Shown: piece after piece, positions 1 to 8,101 of the stretch
Position numbering within the stretch: the first letter of the stretch is position 1
Layout: every line of letters begins with the position of its first letter
Assembly (NCBI RefSeq): GCF_000695625.1
Contig: NZ_JMQI01000064.1
Location: 156,441-220,440 of the forward strand
DNA length: 64,000 nucleotides
DNA from: Amycolatopsis rifamycinica
Lineage (GTDB): Bacteria; Actinomycetota; Actinomycetes; Mycobacteriales; Pseudonocardiaceae
Reading direction: 5' to 3'
The notes under the pieces: model-generated
Told to the model about the DNA's origin: nothing
Database searches by the model: none
Seen by the model: the letters and a program-made list of their open reading frames with translations, nothing else
Position numbers and translations under genes: made by a program

Positions 1-211
1 GCGGCGCGGAAGCGCCGTTGAGCAGGGCGCTCGGGCGCGGCGATGGCAGGTCGTCGAACAGCGGGACGAGCTCGCTGACCCGCTTGGCCGCGGTGACCTT
101 CGCGGACCGGGTCCCGTACTCGTCAATGTCGAGCCGGCCGGTGCGGACGTGCTCTTCGAGAACGTCCAGGGCGTCCTGGCGTTCGGCGTCGCTCAACCGC
201 ATGTCGCTCAC
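1..211 (-). CDS. DUF1707 (SHOCT-like) domain protein, C-terminal part cut by window edge
   Basis: The minus strand from a GTG at 211 reads VSDMRLSDAERQDALDVLEE, followed by GRLDIDEYGTRSAKVTAAK. This is the DUF1707 signature (LSDAERxxALxxLxEHxxxGRLxxDEYxxR). It starts 6 bases after the stop of the next upstream gene, which carries the same domain, so the two form an operon and probably arose by duplication. An ATG at 202 is an alternative start. DUF1707 occurs at the N terminus of many small actinobacterial membrane or membrane-associated proteins of unknown function. The remainder lies beyond base 1. Confidence 0.75.
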   Translation of the reverse strand, partial: MSDMRLSDAERQDALDVLEEHVRTGRLDIDEYGTRSAKVTAAKRVSELVPLFDDLPSPRPSALLNGASAP

Positions 212-217
212 CGGGGA

Positions 218-754
218 TCAGCGGTCCAGGCCACGCCGGTGGTCGCGGTAGGAGTCGCGCAGCTCGCGCCGGCGCTCCCGGTCGCGCAGGTGCCGGTCGC
301 GGTGGTCGTGGTTCGGGTTCCAGTCGTGGCCCCACATGGACTTGCCGAAGACCGTGAGCCCGATCGGCACGAAGATGACCGGCCACAGGGCCCCGCTGAC
401 CGCGGCGATCAACACGATCGCGGCGATCCAGGTCAACGGCACGATCGCGGCGACGAACCGCTGCGGCGGTGACCACTGGTCGGGTGTCCGCGGCCGCGCC
501 GGCCCGGGCGTGGCCGCGGGCTCGGGAGCGGCGACGGCCTGGGGGACGTCCTCGTACCGGGGGTGGGGCGCGGGCAGGTCCGCGAAAATGGCGACGAGCT
601 CGCCGCGGGTCTTCGCCGCGGTGATCCGCGCCGAACGCTCGCCGTACTCGTCGATGTCGATCCGGCCCGCCGTCATGTGCTCCCCGAGGGCGGACAGCGC
701 GGACTCACGGTTCTGGTCGCTGATCCGCAGCTGCGGAGAGGGGACGTCGGTCAC
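218..754 (-). CDS. DUF1707 domain protein with two membrane segments
   Basis: 178 aa. Residues about 8-60 are a DUF1707 domain (RISDQNRESALSALGEHM, then GRIDIDEYGERSARITAAK). A Pro/Ala-rich linker follows at about 65-98. Two hydrophobic stretches (about 103-120 and 122-138) probably form a transmembrane hairpin, and the tail from about 145 is dense in Arg, Asp and His. The likely topology is an N-terminal cytoplasmic domain, a membrane hairpin and a charged cytoplasmic tail. It lies directly upstream of a second DUF1707 gene. Function is unknown; a regulatory or scaffold role at the membrane is only a guess. Confidence 0.8.
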   Translation of the reverse strand: MTDVPSPQLRISDQNRESALSALGEHMTAGRIDIDEYGERSARITAAKTRGELVAIFADLPAPHPRYEDVPQAVAAPEPAATPGPARPRTPDQWSPPQRFVAAIVPLTWIAAIVLIAAVSGALWPVIFVPIGLTVFGKSMWGHDWNPNHDHRDRHLRDRERRRELRDSYRDHRRGLDR

Positions 755-812
755 GTAGTCGATGGTAGGCCGCCCCGGGGGCGGCCCACCACGACATCCG
801 TGACGAACCGTG

Positions 813-2606
813 CTACTTGATCTCGAGCAGCTGTGTGCCCTGCGTCACGGCGGCGCCGACCTCGACCGAAAGCCCGGTGACGGTGCCCGCTTTGTGCGCG
901 GTGACCGGGTTTTCCATCTTCATCGCCTCGAGGACGACGATCAGCTCCCCGGCTTCGACCGTCTGGCCCTCTTCGACAGCCACCTTCACGATCGTGCCCT
1001 GCATCGGCGCGGTGACGGCGTCGCCGCTCACCGCGGCCTTGGTGCCGCCGGCGCGCTTGCGCGGCTTCGCCTTGACGGCGGTGCCGCCCCCGCCGCCACC
1101 TTCGAGCGCGAACCCGCCCGGCAGCGACACCTCGAGCCGGCGCCCGCCGACCTCGACGACGACGTTCTGCCGCGGTTCCTCTTCGGCGGCTTCGGCCTCC
1201 GGCGCCACGAACGGCTCGATCTTGTTGTCGAACTCCGTCTCGATCCAGCGCGTGTGCACGCTGAAGCCGTTCTCGTCGCCGATGAACGCCGGGTCGTCGA
1301 CGATCACGCGGTCGAACGGCAGCACCGTCGCCATGCCCTCGACGACCATCTCGGCCAGCGCCCGGCGGCTGCGCTCGAGGGCGTTGTTGCGGTCCGACCC
1401 GGTGACGATCAGCTTGGCCAGCATCGAGTCGAACTGCCCGCCGATGACGCTGCCGGACTCGACGCCCGAGTCGACGCGCACGCCGGGCCCGCTCGGCGCG
1501 ACGAACTTCGTCACCGTGCCCGGCGCGGGCAGGAAGCCGCGGCCGGCGTCCTCGCCGTTGATGCGGAACTCGATCGAGTGGCCGCGCGGCTCGGGGTCGG
1601 AGGTGATCCGCAGCTTCTCGCCGCGCGCGATCCGGAACATCTCGCGCACCAGGTCGAGGCCGGTCGTCTCCTCCGACACCGGGTGCTCGACCTGCAGCCG
1701 CGTGTTGACCTCGAGGAACGAGATCGTGCCGTCGACGGCGACGAGGTACTCGACCGTGCCGGCGCCGTAGTACCCGGCTTCCTTGCAGATCGCCTTCGCG
1801 GACTCGTGGATCCGCTTGCGCTGCTCGTCGCTCAGGAACGGCGCGGGCGCCTCCTCGACCAGCTTCTGGTGGCGGCGCTGCAGCGAGCAGTCGCGGGTGC
1901 CGACGACGATCGCGTTGCCGTGCATGTCGGCCAGCACCTGCGCCTCGACGTGCCGCGGCTTGTCCAGGTACCGCTCGACGAAGCACTCGCCGCGGCCGAA
2001 CGCGGCGACCGCCTCACGCGTGGCCGACTCGAACAGCTCGGGGATCTCTTCGCGGGTGCGCGCGACCTTGAGGCCGCGGCCGCCGCCGCCGAACGCGGCC
2101 TTGATGGCCACCGGCAGGCCGTGCTCGTCGGCGAACGCGACGATCTCGCTCGCGTCCTTCACCGGCTCCTTGGTGCCCGGCACCAGCGGCGCGCCCGCGC
2201 GCATGGCGATGTGGCGCGCGGTGACCTTGTCACCGAGGTCGCGGATGGCCTGCGGGCTCGGCCCGATCCAGGTCAGCCCGGCGTCCAGGACGGCCTGGGC
2301 GAAGTCGGCGTTCTCGGACAGGAAGCCGTAGCCCGGGTGCACCGAGTCGGCGCCCGACCGCTTGGCGGCTTCGAGCAGCTTGCCGAAGTTCAGGTAGCTC
2401 TCGGCGGCCGTCGTGCCGCCCAGCGCGAACGCTTCGTCGGCCAGGCGCACGTGTGGCGCGTCGCGGTCCGGGTCGGCGTACACCGCGACGCTGGCCAGAC
2501 CGGCGTCCTTGGCGGCTCTGATGACGCGTACCGCGATTTCACCACGGTTGGCGACCAGGATCTTGGTCACCGGACCACCCGTGGATTCGCCGACCTGCTC
2601 GGCCAC
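813..2606 (-). CDS. accA3: Acyl-CoA carboxylase alpha subunit (biotin carboxylase plus biotin carboxyl carrier protein)
   Basis: 597 aa. It carries out ATP-dependent carboxylation of its own biotin and passes the carboxyl group to a beta subunit (AccD type) acting on acetyl- or propionyl-CoA. It begins with the biotin carboxylase N domain (KILVANRGEIAVRVIRAAKD, about 15-35), has the ATP-grasp glycine-rich loop (AAFGGGGRGLKV) and the substrate motif EVNTRLQVEHPVSE, and ends with a biotinyl domain where Lys563 in EAMKM is the biotinylation site. The start is a GTG with AGGAGG just upstream, giving a short N-terminal extension relative to VTKILVANRG. Its partners accD5 and accE lie 11 kb away, and birA, which would attach the biotin, lies at 32.3 kb. 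Confidence 0.96.
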   Translation of the reverse strand: MAEQVGESTGGPVTKILVANRGEIAVRVIRAAKDAGLASVAVYADPDRDAPHVRLADEAFALGGTTAAESYLNFGKLLEAAKRSGADSVHPGYGFLSENADFAQAVLDAGLTWIGPSPQAIRDLGDKVTARHIAMRAGAPLVPGTKEPVKDASEIVAFADEHGLPVAIKAAFGGGGRGLKVARTREEIPELFESATREAVAAFGRGECFVERYLDKPRHVEAQVLADMHGNAIVVGTRDCSLQRRHQKLVEEAPAPFLSDEQRKRIHESAKAICKEAGYYGAGTVEYLVAVDGTISFLEVNTRLQVEHPVSEETTGLDLVREMFRIARGEKLRITSDPEPRGHSIEFRINGEDAGRGFLPAPGTVTKFVAPSGPGVRVDSGVESGSVIGGQFDSMLAKLIVTGSDRNNALERSRRALAEMVVEGMATVLPFDRVIVDDPAFIGDENGFSVHTRWIETEFDNKIEPFVAPEAEAAEEEPRQNVVVEVGGRRLEVSLPGGFALEGGGGGGTAVKAKPRKRAGGTKAAVSGDAVTAPMQGTIVKVAVEEGQTVEAGELIVVLEAMKMENPVTAHKAGTVTGLSVEVGAAVTQGTQLLEIK

Positions 2607-2712
2607 CCCGCACCTCCTGCGTCCGACAGCTGCTCTGCTGACCGCCCACGCGGCATCTCGGAAGTCTACGGATATGACGTCGCGAGTCTCTTGAGTGAGA
2701 GGTGAACCACGC

Positions 2713-3009
2713 TCAGACGTGGTGACGCAGCTCCTCGGGCAGCGGCGAATCGAGCACGATCACGTCGTACGGGTTCGCTTTGTGCACCTTCGGCAGGTGC
2801 TCGGTGCTCACCAGCACCCACGGCTGGTGCTCGCCGCAGCAGTCGATCAGCCGGTCCAGGGCGGTGAACGCGACCAGCGCGGTGCGACCGTCGGGCGTGC
2901 GGCGCAGCTCGATCGACGCGCCTTCGGTCTCGGCGCTGACCGGGCCGGTGGGGAGGTACAGGGCGGGCGGCAGGTTCGGGTTCGTCACCGGGACAACATA
3001 GACGGACAC
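2713..3009 (-). CDS. Small SAV_915/SseB-like protein
   Basis: 98 aa, beginning MSVYVVPVTNPNLPPALYLP from a GTG. It contains RTPDGRTALVAFTALDRLI and ends in LPEELRHHV. The pattern of strands, 'ALVAFTA...RLIDCCG', then 'VLVSTEHLP', resembles the small SseB-like N-terminal domains (SAV_915 family) common in actinomycetes. No catalytic motif is visible. It lies upstream of accA3 on the same strand with about 106 bases between them, so it could be co-transcribed, but no functional link is known. The family call is from memory of the pattern. Confidence 0.7.
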   Translation of the reverse strand: MSVYVVPVTNPNLPPALYLPTGPVSAETEGASIELRRTPDGRTALVAFTALDRLIDCCGEHQPWVLVSTEHLPKVHKANPYDVIVLDSPLPEELRHHV

Positions 3010-3168
3010 GGTCTGCTACGTGCGACCCCGTCGGGCATCCACGCTTCGGGGGTCCGCGGGAGCGAAGCCCGCCGGGCGGACACGGGGTGTGGCACCCCCG
3101 GGCGATTCAGTCACATCGCGACGGGGCGCTTCCGACACGCGGCCGCGAAGCGGCTTACGCTCTGCCTT

Positions 3169-3894
3169 ATGCGGACTACGGCAGCGCGGACGCCCCGGTC
3201 GGCGCTGCTCACCGCGGTGCTGGCCGCGGTGGTGACCGTCGGCGCGATCGGCGCGGTGTTCCTGCTGCGGCCGCGGCCCGAAGCGGCCGTCGGACTGGCC
3301 GAACCCGCCGCCGCGCCGGTGACACCCGCCGTGACTTGCGGCGGCGGCCCGTGCCGCCAGCTCGCGGCGGTGACCGTCGGGGGCACGCCGGTGGTCCTGC
3401 TGACCGACACCGGGGGCGGTTCGGCCCGCCTGCGCGTGGGGCCCGAGCCGGGCACGGTGTTCGAGCTGTCGATCGCCCAGCTGGGCGTACGGCTGGACCA
3501 GAACTCGCTGCGCTGCATCGACGGCCCGGCCCCGGCGTGCCTGGTCCGCGGCGACGTCGGTGACGACGGCACGGCCGCGTACGGCGAGCTGCTCGTCCCC
3601 AGCGGGGGAGTGTGGCGCGACCCGGGCAAGCCGTTCTACGCGGACGCCGGGACGCTGTCGCTCTACGACGTCACGGCCGACGCCAGCCCCGACGTGATCG
3701 TGGTCCGCCACGACTGCCCGGACTCGGCGGCCGGCACCCCGAAGTGCGCGGCGGCCCCGGTGCTGGGCGAGGTGTACGACCTGGCGGGCAGATCGGTCGG
3801 CTGCACCCGCCGCTTCACCGCCCCGTCGGACCTGCGCGGCTGGCCGGACATCCGCCTCACCCGCGCCGACCTCCGCACCTGCCCCGGCTCTTGA
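3169..3894 (+). CDS. Membrane-anchored or secreted protein of unknown function
   Basis: 241 aa. The N terminus MRTTAARTPRSALLTAVLAA continues into a single hydrophobic segment (about residues 11-36) ending in VFLLRPRP, so it is an uncleaved anchor or a signal peptide. A low-complexity Ala/Pro linker follows, then a predicted extracytoplasmic domain with six or more Cys (TCGGGPCRQL, LRCIDGPAPACLV, RHDCPD, KCAAAP, SVGCTRR, LRTCPGS), suggesting disulfides. A repeated 'GDVGDDG...Y' and 'DVTADASPDVIV' hint at FG-GAP-like strands, but no family is assigned. The ATG at 3169 was chosen because upstream in-frame codons extend into non-coding sequence. Confidence 0.75.
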   Translation: MRTTAARTPRSALLTAVLAAVVTVGAIGAVFLLRPRPEAAVGLAEPAAAPVTPAVTCGGGPCRQLAAVTVGGTPVVLLTDTGGGSARLRVGPEPGTVFELSIAQLGVRLDQNSLRCIDGPAPACLVRGDVGDDGTAAYGELLVPSGGVWRDPGKPFYADAGTLSLYDVTADASPDVIVVRHDCPDSAAGTPKCAAAPVLGEVYDLAGRSVGCTRRFTAPSDLRGWPDIRLTRADLRTCPGS

Positions 3895-3907
3895 ACACAA
3901 AAGGCGG

Positions 3908-3966
3908 CACTTTCACGTGAAAGTGACGTGGAGGACCGGCCTCCGGGTCACTTTCACGTGAAAGTG
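3908..3966. terminator. Paired CACTTTCACGTGAAAGTG palindromes, probable bidirectional terminator
   Basis: Two identical, perfect 18-base palindromes (3908-3925 and 3949-3966) flank a third small inverted repeat (GGAGG-ACCGG-CCTCC, 3930-3944). The unit sits between convergent genes ending at 3894 and 3971, as expected for a two-way terminator. The same core with a different centre recurs at 62621-62652. Confidence 0.7.
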
Positions 3967-3970
3967 GCGC

Positions 3971-5323
3971 TCAGGCGGGGGTGGGGGCGGTGTGGCGGGC
4001 GGCGGTGCCGTCGTCGCTGTGCTCGGGACGGTCGGTCGGGGCGTCGAGGACCTCGTCGTCGAGGAGGCCTTCGCCGCGGGCCACGATCGTCGGCACCACG
4101 ATCTGGCCGGCCACGTTCGTCGCCGTCCGCATCATGTCCATGATCGGGTTGACCGAGTAGATCAGGGCCAGGCCCAGCGCCACCTGCTTGGCGTCGAGGC
4201 CGATGAACGACGTCGTCAGCGTGAACGCCGTCAGCCAGCCGGTGGTCCCGGCGGTCGCCAGTGCGCCGACCACGGCCACCACGACGATGCCCGCGTACTG
4301 CCAGAAGTTCAGCGACACCCCGGCCAGGTTGGCCACGAAGATCGCCGCGATCGCCGGGAACACCGCCGCGCAGCCGTCCATCTTCGTCGCGCTGCCGAGC
4401 GGAGTCGCGAAGGCCGCGTACGCCGGCTGGACGCCGAGGTTGACCGCGGACTGGCGGGTCAGCGGCAGCGTCGCGGCCGAAGACTGCGAGGCGAACGCGA
4501 ACTGGATCGCCGTGCCGGCCTTCGCGAAGAACTTCAGCGGGCTGACCTTCGCCACGAACTGCAGCAGGATCGGGTAGACGACGAACAGCACGAGCAGGCA
4601 GCCGACGTACACCGCGAGCGTGGTGGAGAACAGCGGCCGGAACAGCGCGTCGCCGTAGTTGGACACCGCCGCGCCGATCAGGCCGACGATGCCGATCGGG
4701 GCCAGCCGGACGATCCAGCCGAGGTAGCGCTGGATGATCTCGAACACGCTCGTCGTGAAGTCGACGAACGGCTTCGCCTTGTCACCCAGGCTGTACGCGG
4801 CCGCGCCGATGACCAGCGCGAGGAACAGCACCTGCAGCGTCTCGCCGTCGGCAAACGCTTTCACGAAGTTCTCCGGCAGGAGGCCGTCGACGAAGGCGCT
4901 CCACGAACCCCAGTGGTCGACGCTCTTCGCGGCCTTGTCGGCGTTCTTCGCGGTCGCTTCGACGCCGCCGAGGCCACCGGAGCCCGGGTTGAAGATCCGG
5001 CCGACCGCGATGCCGATCAGCGACGCGATGAACGACGTGATCGCGAACCACAGCACCGTCTTGCCGCCGAGACGCGCGGCGGTGCGGCCGCCGCCGAGGC
5101 CGCGGAGGCTGTTGATGCCGACCACGATCGCCGTGAAGACCAGCGGGATCACCGCGATCTGCAGCAGCGTGGTGAAGATGGTGCCGATCTGGTCGAGGAG
5201 ATCGGTCAGCCAGCCGGCCTCGGTCTGCCGCGCGACGACGCCCAGGAGGGCCCCGACGACGAGCGAGCCGAGAACCGCGGCCGCGAACACCCGCGGCTTG
5301 GTGTATGTCCGTACGAAAGACAC
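3971..5323 (-). CDS. Dicarboxylate/amino acid:cation symporter (SDF/DAACS family)
   Basis: 450 aa integral membrane transporter expected to import dicarboxylates or acidic amino acids with H+ or Na+. About eight hydrophobic segments are visible. Family hallmarks are a serine-rich re-entrant loop (AFASQSSAATLPLTRQSAV), the following ATPLGSATKMDGCA stretch (the GATxxMDG-type ion site), and the downstream SVNPIMDMMRTATNVAGQ helix, where N-x-x-x-D lines the substrate site. The N terminus includes GSLVVGALLGVVARQTEAGW. It is monocistronic, convergent with the gene at 3169 and separated from it by a palindromic terminator. Substrate choice (glutamate, aspartate, succinate) cannot be read from the sequence. 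Confidence 0.93.
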   Translation of the reverse strand: MSFVRTYTKPRVFAAAVLGSLVVGALLGVVARQTEAGWLTDLLDQIGTIFTTLLQIAVIPLVFTAIVVGINSLRGLGGGRTAARLGGKTVLWFAITSFIASLIGIAVGRIFNPGSGGLGGVEATAKNADKAAKSVDHWGSWSAFVDGLLPENFVKAFADGETLQVLFLALVIGAAAYSLGDKAKPFVDFTTSVFEIIQRYLGWIVRLAPIGIVGLIGAAVSNYGDALFRPLFSTTLAVYVGCLLVLFVVYPILLQFVAKVSPLKFFAKAGTAIQFAFASQSSAATLPLTRQSAVNLGVQPAYAAFATPLGSATKMDGCAAVFPAIAAIFVANLAGVSLNFWQYAGIVVVAVVGALATAGTTGWLTAFTLTTSFIGLDAKQVALGLALIYSVNPIMDMMRTATNVAGQIVVPTIVARGEGLLDDEVLDAPTDRPEHSDDGTAARHTAPTPA

Positions 5324-5423
5324 GGGGCGACTCCGGTGCTCGAAAGTATCTTGTCTTGCCGGGTAAAGAGAACGTTAGGCAAGAGAGGACTCTTCCGGAT
5401 CACCCGAAGGTGTGGTGCCCTTC

Positions 5424-6053
5424 TCAGGATGCGGGAGACCGCCAGAGATCCACGACACTCACGCCGACCTCGGCCAGCAGCCGGCGGGTCAGCGGCAGGC
5501 TGATGCCGATGACGCTGGTGTGGCCGCCGTCGAGGCCTTCGACGAACCAGCCGCCCAGGCCGTCGATCGTGAAGCCGCCGGCGACGTTGAGCGGCTCGCC
5601 GCTGGCGACGTAGGCGTCGATCTCCGCCGGGCTCGGCGTGCCGAACCGGACCGTGGTCGATTCCCAGCCGGCGGCCTCCTTGGCACGCGTCCCGCCGTCG
5701 AGCCGGACGACCGCGTGCCCGGTGAGGAGTTCACCGGACGTCCCCGCCATCGCGGCCCAGCGGCTGCGGGCGACGTCCGGTGCCCCCGGCTTGCCGACCA
5801 TCTGCCCGTGGATCGAAAGCATCGAATCGCAGGCGACGACGACGGCGTCCGGGTGCGCCGCGGCGACCTGGTCGATGACCGCTTCGGCCTTGGCCGCGGC
5901 GAGGGCCTGGACCAGTTCGGACGGCGAGGGATCGGTCAGCGAGGCGGCGACGGCGTCCTCGTCGACGCCGGAGACGAACACGGCGGGATCGAGGCCCGCG
6001 GAACGCAGGAGGGCGAGCCGGGCGGGGGACTGGGAGGCGAGGACGAACTGCAC
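5424..6053 (-). CDS. maf: Maf nucleoside triphosphate pyrophosphatase
   Basis: 209 aa, a little longer than the usual 190-200. The N terminus MQFVLASQSPARLALLRSAG is the Maf signature, with the phosphate-binding SxSPxR loop. VVACDSMLSIHGQMVGKP is the conserved DT/S-like catalytic stretch, and 'GISLPLTRRLLAEVGV' closes the fold. The enzyme hydrolyses non-canonical or housekeeping NTPs to NMPs and is linked to cell division control in other bacteria. In related actinobacteria maf lies beside accD5, accE and accA3; here it is separated from them by inserted genes. It is divergent from the GH3 gene. Confidence 0.93.
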   Translation of the reverse strand: MQFVLASQSPARLALLRSAGLDPAVFVSGVDEDAVAASLTDPSPSELVQALAAAKAEAVIDQVAAAHPDAVVVACDSMLSIHGQMVGKPGAPDVARSRWAAMAGTSGELLTGHAVVRLDGGTRAKEAAGWESTTVRFGTPSPAEIDAYVASGEPLNVAGGFTIDGLGGWFVEGLDGGHTSVIGISLPLTRRLLAEVGVSVVDLWRSPAS

Positions 6054-6171
6054 CCCTGAAACTTACTGGGCCGGACGGTCGTGACCGAATTGTGACCGGC
6101 GTCACTCCGCAGGAGAGCTAATTTGTTTTGGCTCGCAACTTATGGATCGACGGATTGTCACGGAGAGAACA

Positions 6172-8025
6172 ATGCCGCTCCTCCGCACCACGAGATCATT
6201 GCGAACCACCGCCCTGGCCGGTCTGCTGCTCGCGGGCACGGCCCTCGCGCCGATGGCGTCCGCGACCGCGGCACCGCTCTACAAGAACCCACGGGCCTCG
6301 GTGGCCGACCGCGTCACGGACCTGATGGCGCGGATGACGCTCGACGACAAGGTCGGGCAGATGACCCAGGGCGAGCGGGGCGCCGCGACGCCCGCCCAGT
6401 CCGCCGCGGCGCGGCTCGGCTCCATCCTCTCCGGCGGCGGTTCGACGCCGACGCCGAACACGCCGGCCGCCTGGGCGGACATGATCGACGCCTACCAGAA
6501 GGCGGCGACCTCGACCGGTCTCGGCATCCCGATCATCTACGGCTCCGACTCCGTGCACGGCCACAACAACGTGTACGGCGCGACGGTCTTCCCGCACAAC
6601 ATCGGCCTGGGTGCGGCGAACGACCCGCGGCTGGTCGAGAAGATCGGCGCGATCACCGCGGACGAGACCGCGGCCACCGGCGTCAAGTGGGCTTTCGCGC
6701 CCTGCCTGTGCGTCGCCCGCGACGACCGCTGGGGCCGCACATACGAGTCCTACGGCGAAGTTCCCGCCAACGCCGTCGCCAACTCGGTGGTCATCGAGGG
6801 CCTGCAGGGCCGCGCGCTCGGCGACCCGACGTCCGTCCTGGCCACGGCCAAGCACTTCATCGGCGACGGCGGCACCACCGGCGGCGACGACCAGGGCAAC
6901 ACCCAGATCAGCCTGGAGGAGCTGCGGCGGATCCACCTGCCGCCGTTCCGGGCCGCGGTCGCGCACGGCGTCGGCTCGGTGATGATCAGCTTCAACAGCT
7001 GGAACGGCGTCAAGGACCACGGCAACAAGTTCCTCATCACCGACCTGCTCAAGGGCGAGCTGGGCTTCTCCGGGTTCGTCGTCTCCGACTGGAACGGCAT
7101 CGACCAGATCGACGGTCAGGAAGGGTTCACCGCCGCCGAGGTCAAGCAGGCCGTCAACGCCGGGATCGACATGGTGATGGTCCCGTACGACTACCAGAAG
7201 TTCGTCGCCACGCTGAAGGCCGAAGTCCTCAACGGGGACGTCCCGATGTCGCGCGTCGACGACGCCAACCGGCGGATCCTCACGAAGAAGTTCGAGCTGG
7301 GCCTGTTCGAACGCCCGTACACCGACCGCTCGCTGCAGAAGGACTTCGGCAGTGCGGCGCACCGCGCCGTGGCGCGGCAGGCGGTGCGCGAGTCGCAGGT
7401 GCTGCTGAAGAACGACGGCGTGCTGCCGCTGGCCAAGCAGAACAACAAGATCTTCGTGGCCGGCAAGAACGCCAACGACATGGGCAACCAGGCCGGCGGC
7501 TGGACCCTCACCTGGCAGGGCCAGAGCGGCGAGCGGGTGATCCCGGGCACGACGATCCTCGACGGCATCAAGGCCGGTGCCGGGAAAGGCACGGTGGTGA
7601 CCTATGACCGTGCGGGTAACGGAATCGACCGCAGCTACCAGGTCGCGGTCGCTGTGGTGGGCGAAACACCGTACGCCGAAGGGCAGGGAGATCGGCCGAA
7701 CGGACTCGGCCTCGACGCCGAAGACCTCGCCCTCGTCGGCAAGCTGAAGGCCTCGGGCGTCCCCACCGTCCTGGTGACCGTCTCCGGACGGCCGCTGGAC
7801 ATCTCGGCGCAGCTGCCGTCGGTCAAGGGCCTCGTGGCGGCCTGGCTGCCGGGCTCGGAAGGCGCCGGCGTCGCCGATGTCCTGTACGGCGACTACAACC
7901 CGACCGGCAAGCTGAGCTTCACCTGGCCGAAGAGCTCGGCCCAGGAACCGATCAACGCCGGTGACGGCCAGCAGGGCCTGTTCCCGTACGGGTACGGCCT
8001 GTCCTACCGCCGCCACCACCGCTAG
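6172..8025 (+). CDS. Secreted glycoside hydrolase family 3 (beta-glucosidase-like)
   Basis: 617 aa from the ATG at 6172, chosen because GGAGAG lies 7 bases upstream; an in-frame ATG at 6142 would add 10 residues. A signal peptide (MPLLRTTRSLRTTALAGLLL then AGTALAPMASATAAP) predicts export. The mature part starts with the GH3 N-domain (RVTDLMARMTLDDKVGQMTQ). It has the substrate-binding KHFIGDGGTTGG segment and the nucleophile motif GFVVSDWNGID, where the first Asp is the expected catalytic residue. The C-terminal (alpha/beta)6 domain follows (QVLLKNDGVLPLA; VAAWLPGSEGAGVADVLYGD). It likely releases glucose from beta-glucosides outside the cell; the exact linkage is not readable. A strong terminator follows. 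Confidence 0.95.
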   Translation: MPLLRTTRSLRTTALAGLLLAGTALAPMASATAAPLYKNPRASVADRVTDLMARMTLDDKVGQMTQGERGAATPAQSAAARLGSILSGGGSTPTPNTPAAWADMIDAYQKAATSTGLGIPIIYGSDSVHGHNNVYGATVFPHNIGLGAANDPRLVEKIGAITADETAATGVKWAFAPCLCVARDDRWGRTYESYGEVPANAVANSVVIEGLQGRALGDPTSVLATAKHFIGDGGTTGGDDQGNTQISLEELRRIHLPPFRAAVAHGVGSVMISFNSWNGVKDHGNKFLITDLLKGELGFSGFVVSDWNGIDQIDGQEGFTAAEVKQAVNAGIDMVMVPYDYQKFVATLKAEVLNGDVPMSRVDDANRRILTKKFELGLFERPYTDRSLQKDFGSAAHRAVARQAVRESQVLLKNDGVLPLAKQNNKIFVAGKNANDMGNQAGGWTLTWQGQSGERVIPGTTILDGIKAGAGKGTVVTYDRAGNGIDRSYQVAVAVVGETPYAEGQGDRPNGLGLDAEDLALVGKLKASGVPTVLVTVSGRPLDISAQLPSVKGLVAAWLPGSEGAGVADVLYGDYNPTGKLSFTWPKSSAQEPINAGDGQQGLFPYGYGLSYRRHHR

Positions 8026-8046
8026 GCGGACCACCGCTCCCGCGGT

Positions 8047-8097
8047 CCGTGCAGGCCCCCGCTCCGGTACCCGACACCGGAGCGGGGGCCTGCACGG
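8047..8097. terminator. Long perfect hairpin between convergent genes
   Basis: A 22-bp perfect GC-rich stem (8047-8068 with 8076-8097) closes a 7-base loop. It begins 22 bases after the GH3 stop and ends 5 bases before the stop of the convergent MFS gene at 8102, so it can serve both. There is no clear T-tract, as is usual in high-GC actinomycetes. Confidence 0.85.
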
Positions 8098-8101
8098 TGT
8101 T

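Noticed and set aside
810..2705. 631-aa open frame opposite accA3
   Set aside because: High-GC shadow of a well-defined gene; no motif, rich in Arg/Asp/His from antisense codons.
2695..3894. Longer 399-aa form of the secreted protein
   Set aside because: The extra part runs antisense through the small SAV_915-like gene; the ATG at 3169 opens directly into the signal-anchor segment.
6196..8034. 612-aa open frame opposite the GH3 gene
   Set aside because: Antisense shadow; the plus strand has a signal peptide, RBS and GH3 motifs.
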